From: JANNNF01 sp040385825
Lineage (GTDB): Bacteria; Pseudomonadota; Alphaproteobacteria; Rhodobacterales; Rhodobacteraceae
DNA length: 38,657 nt
Direction: 5' to 3'
Assembly: GCA_040385825.1 (NCBI GenBank)
Contig: JAZKGQ010000033.1
Coordinates: 1-38,657, forward strand
Of this stretch, positions 32,714 through 38,657 are shown piece by piece (the stretch's first letter is position 1; the number at the start of each line of letters is the position of its first letter). Under the pieces are notes generated by a model that worked only from the letters and a program-made list of their open reading frames with translations, did no database searches and was not told where the DNA came from. The position numbers and the translations under genes are program-made.

Positions 32714-33967
32714 ATGCCCGCCCTGTGCCGCGATTGCCTCACCTCTTTCCAGACCGGCGCGCGGTGCCCTGCGTGCCGCAGCCCGCGCGTGTTGGCGCAT
32801 GCGGAACTCGACCAGCTTTCCATCGCCCATATGGACTGCGACGCCTTCTATGCCAGCGTGGAAAAGCGCGACAATCCGGCCTTGCGCGACCAGCCGGTGA
32901 TCGTGGGCGGCGGCACGCGGGGGGTGGTGTCCACCTGCTGCTATCTGGCGCGCATCCATGGTGTGCGGTCCGCCATGCCGATGTTTCAGGCGCTGAAGCT
33001 GTGCCCGCAGGCCGTGGTCGTCAAACCCCGCTTTCCTGCCTATGTCGAGGCCTCGCGCGCCATCCGCGCGATGATGGAGGCGCTGACCCCCGCCATCGAA
33101 CCCCTCAGCCTGGACGAGGCGTTCATGGACCTGACCGGCACCGCCCGCCTGCACGGCGCATCCCCTGCCGCGCTGATGGCGGGGCTTGTGCGGCGGATGG
33201 AAACCGAACTGGGGCTGACGGGATCAGTTGGCCTGTCCCACAACAAATTCCTCGCCAAGATCGCGTCAGACCTTGATAAACCGCGCGGCTTTTCGGTGAT
33301 CGGGCGGGCGGAGACGGTGGCGTTTCTGGCCCCCAAACCGGTGCGAATCATCTGGGGTGTCGGCACCGCCACCCAGACGGCGCTGGAATCCGCAGGTATC
33401 CGCACCATCGCCGATCTGCGCCGGTGGGACAGGGCCGATCTTGTCGCCCGCTTTGGCTCGATGGGCGACCGGCTGTGGTCGCTGGCGCAGGGGCAGGATA
33501 GCCGCCGGGTGAACCGCGATGAACGGGTCAAGTCGATCTCGAAGGAAACCACCTTCAACGAAGATACCTCGGACGCCGATCTGCTGGACGGCCATCTGTG
33601 GCGGCTGGCCGAACAGGTCGCCGACCGCGCCAAGGCGAAGGCTCTGGCGGGGCGCACGGTGACGCTGAAACTGAAGAAGGGCGATTTCCAGACCCTGACC
33701 CGCCGCCACAGCCTGCAAGGCGCGACGCAAATCGCCGACCGCATCTACCACACCGCCCGCAGCCTGTTCGACCATGCAGGCAGCGCGGGACCCTTCCGCC
33801 TGATCGGTGTCGGGATCAGCGACCTTGTGCCCGAGGATCAGGCAGATACGTCGGGCGACCTGCTGGACCCCGGCGCCGCCAAGCGCGCAGCGGCGGAGCG
33901 CGCGACGGATGCGATAAGGGCAAGGTTCGGGAAAGAGGCGATCATCAAGGGGCGGGCGTTGCGGTGA
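32714..33967 (+). CDS. dinB: DNA polymerase IV with N-terminal zinc-knuckle
   Basis: A 417-residue Y-family translesion polymerase. The catalytic site is intact: HMDCDAFYASVEK (first metal Asp and steric-gate region) and SLDEAFMDL. The little-finger domain is present (SISKETTFNEDTSD onward). An unusual extra stretch of about 35 residues precedes the catalytic domain and contains C5-x2-C8 and C18-x2-C21, a likely zinc-binding knuckle. No beta-clamp motif was confidently identified. No LexA-type box was recognised upstream; it appears to be transcribed with pip. Confidence 0.95.
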   Translation: MPALCRDCLTSFQTGARCPACRSPRVLAHAELDQLSIAHMDCDAFYASVEKRDNPALRDQPVIVGGGTRGVVSTCCYLARIHGVRSAMPMFQALKLCPQAVVVKPRFPAYVEASRAIRAMMEALTPAIEPLSLDEAFMDLTGTARLHGASPAALMAGLVRRMETELGLTGSVGLSHNKFLAKIASDLDKPRGFSVIGRAETVAFLAPKPVRIIWGVGTATQTALESAGIRTIADLRRWDRADLVARFGSMGDRLWSLAQGQDSRRVNRDERVKSISKETTFNEDTSDADLLDGHLWRLAEQVADRAKAKALAGRTVTLKLKKGDFQTLTRRHSLQGATQIADRIYHTARSLFDHAGSAGPFRLIGVGISDLVPEDQADTSGDLLDPGAAKRAAAERATDAIRARFGKEAIIKGRALR

Positions 33968-34091
33968 GGGGGGCATTAATATATTATCTTGACAAATATG
34001 GCAAATTAATGAGGCTGGTTGAGAGGTACACTTGCGACGTTCCATTTTGTCACAGCGAGTGAATGAAAAGCTTTGAAGGAACGTTGGCTGG

Positions 34092-34481
34092 ATGTTGAGT
34101 AAAATTTTTTCGACTATAATAGTCGCAGGTATTGGTTATTCTGCATATAAATTTTATACAGGTCCATATTACGATGCACCGCAGGTAGGACAACAAGATT
34201 TTCTACTTGTTTTCAAAGGTGAAGACGGCCTGAAAGGTGTTATGCGTGGATTTGGCGACAAGGATGGATCGCGGCAGTACATGTCGTATAATGCCAACAA
34301 TGTGCCGCGCTGGTATCAAAAAACTTGGTCAGTTTGCCGAAAACCTACAGATCAGGAAGTAACCTCGTTTGACAGTGAAGCGGGCATAGGACCGGGCGGC
34401 AGACTTGATGCCGTTTGCGAGATTGATGCTGACGGGGATGTCTTTATTAGAGGTTGGGTCGCATCTGTTCCAGATCTTTAG
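34092..34481 (+). CDS. Orphan small membrane-anchored hypothetical protein in an AT-rich patch
   Basis: A 129-residue protein with one N-terminal hydrophobic segment (about 4-18, IFSTIIVAGIGYSAY) that could be a signal anchor, and a mostly polar remainder with two cysteines (in SVCRKP and DAVCEID). I recognise no family. Base composition is visibly more AT-rich than every neighbour and codons such as ATA, AGA, AAA and TTT are common, from about 33970 through the stop codon, suggesting recent acquisition. GAAGGA about 12 nt upstream may be the ribosome site. No transposase or terminal repeat accompanies it. Confidence 0.6.
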   Translation: MLSKIFSTIIVAGIGYSAYKFYTGPYYDAPQVGQQDFLLVFKGEDGLKGVMRGFGDKDGSRQYMSYNANNVPRWYQKTWSVCRKPTDQEVTSFDSEAGIGPGGRLDAVCEIDADGDVFIRGWVASVPDL

Positions 34482-34489
34482 CCCCCCCC

Positions 34490-35350
34490 TCACTCCGCCG
34501 CCAGCGGCACCTCGACCCGCCAAGCCCCGGTAATCTCCGCCACCACCCCCGCCATCAGCCCGCGAAACACGGCGAAATCCGGCCTCGGTTCCACCCGCGC
34601 CTCGTCCATATACAGCGCCCGGTCAATTTCCACCTGCACCACATGCTGTCCCTTGGCCGGTCGGCCATAGGCCTGCGCAATATAGGCCCCGGCGAAGGGC
34701 GCGTTGCGTACGACGCGCAGGCCGGCGTTGCGGAAGGCGGCCTCGACATGGGTCATCACCTCGCGGCTGGCCGCCGCGCCAAAGCGGTCGCCCAGCACCA
34801 CCTCGGGGCGGGGGTGGCCGGGGCGGACGTGGCTCTCGATCGCCTCGTGCGGCATCGAGTGGCAGTCGATCAGCACCGCCTGCCCGAAGCCAGCACAGGA
34901 TTCGCCGATCAGCCCTTGCAGCGCGGTGTGGTAGGGGTGCCAGTGCCGGGTGATGCGGTCGGCGACCTCGGCCTGGGTCAGCTTGCCATGATAGATCGCC
35001 CGTGCCCCGGCCACCACGCGGGGGATGACCCCAAGGCCGGAGGAGATTCGCGGGTTGTGCGGGCTGCGGGCGATGCCGTCGATCAGCGCGGGGTCCAGCT
35101 CATCCGCCGCGCGGTTCAGGTCGATATAGGCGCGCGGCACGCGGGCGGCCAGCAGGGGGGCGCCCAGATCGGGGGCCATGTCGAACAGCCTGTCGACAAA
35201 GGCATCTTCGGAGGACCGGATGGCGGTGGCATCCAGCAGGCTCTGCCTCAGGAAATCGGCGGGATACTCGCGTCCCGAATGGGGCGAGGCAAAGATCACC
35301 GGCGTTGTTTGCCGCAGCGGTCGGCGCAACGTATAGCCCAAAGCGGTCAT
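34490..35350 (-). CDS. N-formylglutamate amidohydrolase family protein
   Basis: A 286-residue protein of the family that deformylates N-formyl-L-glutamate in histidine degradation. Visible landmarks: FASPHSGREYP (metal-binding His), EDAFVDRLFD, RAYIDLNRAADELDP, the HWHPYHTAL region, DCHSMP and QVEIDRALYMDE. The metal ligands appear intact. No other hut gene is nearby, so the physiological substrate is uncertain. Two ATGs compete: at 35356 AAAGGA abuts the start codon, while from 35350 the same GGA is 6 nt away, so 35350 was chosen. Confidence 0.88.
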   Translation of the reverse strand: MTALGYTLRRPLRQTTPVIFASPHSGREYPADFLRQSLLDATAIRSSEDAFVDRLFDMAPDLGAPLLAARVPRAYIDLNRAADELDPALIDGIARSPHNPRISSGLGVIPRVVAGARAIYHGKLTQAEVADRITRHWHPYHTALQGLIGESCAGFGQAVLIDCHSMPHEAIESHVRPGHPRPEVVLGDRFGAAASREVMTHVEAAFRNAGLRVVRNAPFAGAYIAQAYGRPAKGQHVVQVEIDRALYMDEARVEPRPDFAVFRGLMAGVVAEITGAWRVEVPLAAE

Positions 35351-35407
35351 CTGCATTCCTTTGTCACAGCTTTGCTATAACCGTATTCGGCGCAAAGCCA
35401 AAACCCC

Positions 35408-35436
35408 TTGAAGGTCTGCGCGACTCTGTTTATAGC
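35408..35436 (+). promoter_or_regulatory. tRNA-Val promoter
   Basis: TTGAAG (35408-35413), a 17-nt spacer and TATAGC (35431-35436) form a good housekeeping promoter about 70 nt before the tRNA, with a GC-rich discriminator after the -10. Confidence 0.6.
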
Positions 35437-35505
35437 CCCGCCATGCCGACGCGGTTCCGCCCGCGTCCTTTTCGTTTCGGGCAGGGCGGGAATGTTAGGT
35501 CATGT

Positions 35506-35580
35506 GGGCGGTTAGCTCAGCGGTAGAGCACTACGTTGACATCGTAGTGGCCACAGGTTCGATCCCTGTACCGCCCACCA
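35506..35580 (+). tRNA. tRNA-Val (anticodon GAC), CCA encoded
   Basis: The acceptor stem GGGCGGT pairs with ACCGCCC, the D arm contains AGCTCAGCGGTAGAGC, the anticodon stem CTACG/CGTAG encloses the loop TTGACAT (anticodon GAC, reading GUC/GUU), and the T arm has GGTTCGATCC. The discriminator A is followed by an encoded CCA, giving 75 nt. All stems pair. Confidence 0.97.
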
Positions 35581-35653
35581 TTTTCGCCGCCTCCTGCCAA
35601 GGGGGCACGTTGTTTTCATTCGGCGCAGACGCGCCGCGAACAGGAGATGCCTG

Positions 35654-35779
35654 ATGAAGGTTGCAAACTCGCTCCGCTCGCTGAAGACGCGTCATCGCGA
35701 TTGCCAGGTCGTGCGCCGCAAAGGCCGCGTCTATGTGATCAACAAGACGCAGAAACGCTACAAGGCCCGTCAGGGTTGA
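35654..35779 (+). CDS. rpmJ: 50S ribosomal protein L36 (bL36)
   Basis: A 41-residue basic protein starting MKVANSLRSLKTRHRDCQ and ending KARQG, the typical alphaproteobacterial form. It has a single cysteine, so the zinc-binding CxxC pair of the other L36 type is absent (zinc-independent C-minus form). AGGAG lies 7 nt before the ATG. It sits alone, 74 nt after tRNA-Val, and is followed by a terminator. Confidence 0.95.
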   Translation: MKVANSLRSLKTRHRDCQVVRRKGRVYVINKTQKRYKARQG

Positions 35780-35833
35780 GCCCGTTTGGGTTGATCCTCC
35801 GGGACAGCGTTCAGCAAAAGCAGATCACCGAAT

Positions 35834-35865
35834 AGGCCGCCGCAGATTGCTCTGGGCGGCCTTTT
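35834..35865 (+). terminator. Rho-independent terminator after rpmJ
   Basis: An 8-bp stem AGGCCGCC/GGCGGCCT with a 13-nt loop runs into TTTT, 55 nt after the rpmJ stop. Confidence 0.75.
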
Positions 35866-35887
35866 CCATAGCCCACGAGGCCCGCAG

Positions 35888-36499
35888 ATGCACCCCAACC
35901 CCGCCTTCCGCAGCGCGCCCGATGCGCAGAACCTGGCCTTTGCCCGGTCGCGGGGGTTCGGGATTCTGTCGGTCAACGGGGCCGATGGCCCATTGGCGGC
36001 GCATGTTCCCTTCCTTCTGTCCGAGGATGGCAGCCATGCCGACCTGCATCTGGCCCGCAGCAACCCGATTGCCCGCACCCAGCCCGGCCCTGCCGTGCTG
36101 ATGGTGTCCGGTCCCGATGCCTATGTCTCGCCCGACTGGTACGGGGCGACCGATCAGGTGCCGACGTGGAACTACATCGCCGTGCATCTGCGCGGTGTGC
36201 TGCACCCGTTGCCGGACGAGGCCTTGCACGATCATGTCGATGCCCTGTCGGCGGAACATGAAAACCGTCTGTTGCCGAAAACCCCGTGGCTGTCGTCAAA
36301 AATGACCGAAGGCGTGATGCCGCGGATGATGCGGATGATTCTGCCGTTCCGGTTTGTCGTCACCGCCACTGACGGCACATGGAAGCTGAACCAGAACAAA
36401 CCCGCCGCCGTGCGGGACGCAGCCGCGGCCGCCCTTGCCGCCCAACCCGGCGCGGGCGCGCAGGCGATTTCCGCCCTGATGCGCGACCTGCCGGAATAG
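35888..36499 (+). CDS. PaiB-like FMN-binding negative transcriptional regulator
   Basis: A 203-residue protein of the PaiB family, which adopts a flavin-reductase-like split barrel. Landmarks: MHPNPAFR, GFGILSVNGADGPLAAHVPFLL, HLARSNPI, VLMVSGPDAYVSPDWYG, VPTWNYIAVHLRG and the C-terminal NQNKPAAVRDA. In Bacillus PaiB affects sporulation and protease expression; in proteobacteria the role is unknown. The ATG directly follows the rpmJ terminator region. Confidence 0.9.
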   Translation: MHPNPAFRSAPDAQNLAFARSRGFGILSVNGADGPLAAHVPFLLSEDGSHADLHLARSNPIARTQPGPAVLMVSGPDAYVSPDWYGATDQVPTWNYIAVHLRGVLHPLPDEALHDHVDALSAEHENRLLPKTPWLSSKMTEGVMPRMMRMILPFRFVVTATDGTWKLNQNKPAAVRDAAAAALAAQPGAGAQAISALMRDLPE

Positions 36500-36562
36500 G
36501 CCAAGGTTTACACCCGCCCGCCTGCGCCCTACCATCGCCGCAACCCTGACCCGGAGGTCGCG

Positions 36563-36868
36563 ATGCCCTTGCCCCTTGCCCCCCTGATCCCGTTTGCCCT
36601 GCGCCTTGGCGCGGTCGCGGCGGCTGGCCTTGCCGCCCGCCGGTTCATCCTTGCCCGCAGCCACACCGGGCGCACCGACCAGCGGGCCGAAGACGCGCTG
36701 GATGATCTGAACGAAGGCCTCGCCCTGCACCGCCCGGCAGACCGCACCGACGACGCCCAGACCAATGCCGCCGCCCGCCTGCGCCGCACCATCCGGTTTC
36801 GCGGCCAGACCTATGAACTGGACGCAGGCCTGCTGGCCCGGTTGCGGCTGCGCAAGACAGAAGGCTGA
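36563..36868 (+). CDS. Conserved hypothetical protein (101 aa)
   Basis: I do not recognise a named family. The first 30 residues are hydrophobic (PLAPLIPFALRLGAVAAAGLAARRF) and could form one membrane segment; the remainder is charged and helical, ending RLRRTIRFRGQTYELDAGLLARLRLRKTEG. The frame has normal codon bias, a GGAGG ribosome site about 6 nt upstream, and only 3 nt separate it from the GST gene, so the two are probably co-transcribed. Confidence 0.75.
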   Translation: MPLPLAPLIPFALRLGAVAAAGLAARRFILARSHTGRTDQRAEDALDDLNEGLALHRPADRTDDAQTNAAARLRRTIRFRGQTYELDAGLLARLRLRKTEG

Positions 36869-36871
36869 ACC

Positions 36872-37480
36872 ATGAAGCTTTATCACTCGCCCACCTCGCC
36901 CTATGTCCGCAAGGTCATGGTCTTGCTGCATGAAACCGGCATTCTGCATCAGGTCACGCTGATTCCCGCCGCAGGCACGCCGGTTGATCCGGGGTCGATG
37001 CCGGTGGATGAAAACCCGCTTGGCAAGGTGCCCGCCCTGCTGCGCCCCGATGGCAATGCGCTGTATGACAGCCGGGTGATCTGCCAGTATCTGAACGCGG
37101 TGGCCGGGGCCGACCTTTACCCCGCCGCCCCCCGCCTGTGGGATACCCTGACGCTGGAGGCCACCGCCGACGGCATTCTGGATGCCGCCCTGCTGATGAT
37201 CTACGAACAGCGCATCCGACCCGAGGATCGCCGCTATGACCCTTGGGTCGAGGGCCAGTGGCTGAAGGTCGCCCGCGCGCTGGATGCGGTGGAAAGCCGC
37301 TGGATGGATCACCTGACCGGCCCGATGGACATGGCGCATATCGCGCTGGCCTGTGCGCTTGGCTATGTCGATTTCCGGCTGGATGCGCGGGGCTGGCGCG
37401 ACGGTCACCCCCGTCTGGCCGCCTGGGCCGCAACCTTTGCCGAACGCCCGTCGATGGCGGCAACGCGGCCACCCGGCTGA
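36872..37480 (+). CDS. Glutathione S-transferase family protein
   Basis: A 202-residue GST. The thioredoxin-like N-terminal domain starts MKLYHSPTSPYVRKVMVLL, with SPTSPYVR in the position of the catalytic/glutathione-contacting loop; NPLGKVPALL and LYDSRVICQYL (Glu/Asp-Ser glutathione site) follow. The C-terminal helical domain begins near residue 85. Substrate unknown. Its ATG is 3 nt after the preceding stop. Confidence 0.93.
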   Translation: MKLYHSPTSPYVRKVMVLLHETGILHQVTLIPAAGTPVDPGSMPVDENPLGKVPALLRPDGNALYDSRVICQYLNAVAGADLYPAAPRLWDTLTLEATADGILDAALLMIYEQRIRPEDRRYDPWVEGQWLKVARALDAVESRWMDHLTGPMDMAHIALACALGYVDFRLDARGWRDGHPRLAAWAATFAERPSMAATRPPG

Positions 37481-37485
37481 CCTTC

Positions 37486-37513
37486 GGGCAGGACCGGGCG
37501 GGCAGGACCGGGC
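37486..37513. repeat. 14-bp tandem duplication upstream of petA
   Basis: GGGCAGGACCGGGC occurs twice in direct contact just after the GST stop codon. The remaining gap to petA (to 37688) holds the bc1 operon promoter region, but no convincing -35/-10 pair was identified. Confidence 0.8.
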
Positions 37514-37688
37514 GTCCGATCTGCCACAGGCCCGGAAATCCTGCGCATTTGTGCCAGACTGCGCCCGTTTGTCCGCTGGACGGGCGAAGGCTGACTGGCT
37601 AAAAGCGGCTCTATCCGGGTAGCGGGAAACCGCCGCCCCCTACGTTCATGGGTCACACCTTGGGTGGCCCCGGAAGGGAGAATACCTC

Positions 37689-38264
37689 GTGTCCCACGCA
37701 GACGACCACGCAGGCACAACCACCGGCAGCCGCCGGGATTTCCTGTACTACGCCACGGCCGGCGCCGGGGCGGTTGCAACCGGCGCCGCGGTCTGGCCGC
37801 TGGTCAACCAGATGAACCCTTCGGCCGACGTGCAGGCCCTGGCCTCGATCTTCGTCGATGTCTCGGCGGTCGAGGTGGGCACGCAGCTGACCGTCAAATG
37901 GCTTGGCAAGCCGGTGTTCGTCCGCCGCCGCAGCGCCGAGGAAATCGCGGCCGCACGCGGAACACCGCTGGCCGATCTGCCGGATCAGGGCGCGGAAAAC
38001 GCGAATGCCCTGCAAGGGGCCGATGCGTCCGACCAGAACCGCACGCTGGACGAAGCGGGCGAATGGCTGGTGATGGTGGGCGTGTGCACCCATCTGGGCT
38101 GCGTGCCGATCGGGGACGGGGCCGGTGATTTCGGTGGCTGGTTCTGCCCGTGCCACGGGTCGCATTACGACCAGGCCGGCCGCATCCGCAAAGGCCCCGC
38201 GCCGCGCAACCTGCTGGTGCCGGTCGCTGCGTTCACTGACGAAACCACCATCAAGCTCGGGTAA
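37689..38264 (+). CDS. petA: Rieske iron-sulfur subunit of the cytochrome bc1 complex
   Basis: A 191-residue protein carrying the [2Fe-2S] cluster that accepts electrons from ubiquinol at the Qo site. The cluster ligands are clear: C133 and H135 in CTHLGC, C153 and H156 in CPCHGS, with C138 and C155 forming the disulfide. The N-terminus has a twin-arginine motif (SRRDF at 14-18) before the single membrane anchor, consistent with Tat insertion. The start is GTG, preceded by AAGGGAG; no ATG fits. Cytochrome b follows after 11 nt. Confidence 0.97.
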   Translation: MSHADDHAGTTTGSRRDFLYYATAGAGAVATGAAVWPLVNQMNPSADVQALASIFVDVSAVEVGTQLTVKWLGKPVFVRRRSAEEIAAARGTPLADLPDQGAENANALQGADASDQNRTLDEAGEWLVMVGVCTHLGCVPIGDGAGDFGGWFCPCHGSHYDQAGRIRKGPAPRNLLVPVAAFTDETTIKLG

Positions 38265-38275
38265 GGGGAAACATC

Positions 38276-38657
38276 ATGGCCGGAATTCCGCACGACCATT
38301 ATCAGCCCAAGACGGGCGCTGAAAAATGGCTTCACAGCCGCCTGCCCATTCTGGGGCTGGCCTATGACACCATCATGGCCCCCACACCCAAGAACCTGAA
38401 CTGGATGTGGATCTGGGGCATAATCCTGACCTTCTGTCTGGCCCTGCAAATCGTCACCGGCGTCGTGCTGGTCATGCATTACACGCCGCAGGTCGACATG
38501 GCCTTTGCCAGCGTCGAACATATCATGCGCAACGTGAACGGCGGCTACATGATCCGCTATCTGCATGCCAACGGCGCATCGCTGTTCTTTTTCGCGGTCT
38601 ATCTGCACATCTTCCGCGGCCTGTACTACGGCAGCTACAAGGCCCCGCGCGAAGTGA
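38276..38657 (+). CDS. petB: Cytochrome b of the bc1 complex (partial, runs off the window)
   Basis: The first 127 codons are present, starting MAGIPHDHYQPKTGAEKWL after a GGGGAA ribosome site. The first membrane helix with GVVLVMHYTP and the second with MIRYLHANGASLFFFAVYLHIFRGLYYG carry the heme-ligating histidines and the Qo-site region of bacterial cytochrome b. The frame is open to the right edge. Confidence 0.97.
   Translation, partial: MAGIPHDHYQPKTGAEKWLHSRLPILGLAYDTIMAPTPKNLNWMWIWGIILTFCLALQIVTGVVLVMHYTPQVDMAFASVEHIMRNVNGGYMIRYLHANGASLFFFAVYLHIFRGLYYGSYKAPREV

Noticed and set aside
33968..34481. Insertion sequence or genomic island
   Set aside because: The AT-rich patch has no transposase, no inverted terminal repeats and no target duplication that I could see; kept only as a compositional anomaly.
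35506..35580. tRNA-Val 3' end as a phage or island attachment site
   Set aside because: No duplicate of the tRNA end and no integrase gene occur in the window; ordinary genes follow.

Overview
The window looks like chromosomal DNA of a Rhodobacteraceae-type alphaproteobacterium. It is GC-rich throughout, and it carries MsrPQ, a PmbA-type TldD/E protein, a 41-residue L36, an encoded-CCA tRNA-Val and a fbcFBC/petABC-type bc1 operon, a combination typical of that family. Genus cannot be fixed from the sequence. No transposase, integrase, phage gene or CRISPR array was seen.

Layout. 1-363: no protein gene. The minus strand carries a probable rRNA operon promoter and a boxA antitermination site, so a 16S gene should begin just beyond the left edge. 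364-1901: msrPQ (periplasmic methionine sulfoxide repair), preceded by two tandem ECF-type promoter motifs. 2215-5900: a secreted fasciclin protein, a short crotonase/SDR pair and a periplasmic DUF2125-like protein. 6011-8114: pmbA and a CysQ/inositol-monophosphatase-like gene. 8156-11554, leftward: a DEAD-box RNA helicase with a long basic tail, a 52-residue protein, and a gene pair resembling the Pseudomonas Tse2 toxin and Tsi2 immunity protein. 11665-22012: a D-xylose locus with a divergent ROK repressor, ABC importer (xylF, xylH, single-domain xylG), xylulokinase and xylose isomerase, followed without a gap by a Tat-exported vanadium-haloperoxidase/PAP2-like protein and an FG-GAP/CRTAC1-like protein. 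22069-24064: YihY/BrkB membrane protein and an aldo/keto reductase.

24230-30927 holds four genes alternating in strand: a SARP/BTAD-type regulator with a TPR-like region, a PAP2/haloperoxidase-like protein that starts with ten Asn-His-Gly repeats, a subtilisin-family peptidase with no signal peptide, and an alpha-oxoamine synthase. This is the least explained part of the window and could be a functional neighbourhood. 30933-35350: ubiG, pip, a zinc-knuckle DNA polymerase IV, an AT-rich patch with one orphan small membrane-anchored protein, and an N-formylglutamate amidohydrolase. 35506-37480: tRNA-Val(GAC), rpmJ, a PaiB-like protein, a small hypothetical and a glutathione S-transferase. 37689 to the end: the Rieske subunit and the start of cytochrome b.

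Three gaps between convergent genes (2.8, 22.0 and 24.1 kb) share an AAATATCC-led hairpin element, apparently a dispersed repeat acting as a gene-end structure. The most notable observations are the Tse2/Tsi2-like pair, the NHG-repeat/SARP/S8/oxoamine synthase neighbourhood, the ECF-type promoters of msrPQ, and this hairpin family. All identifications come from reading motifs and from memory of families; no database search was run.
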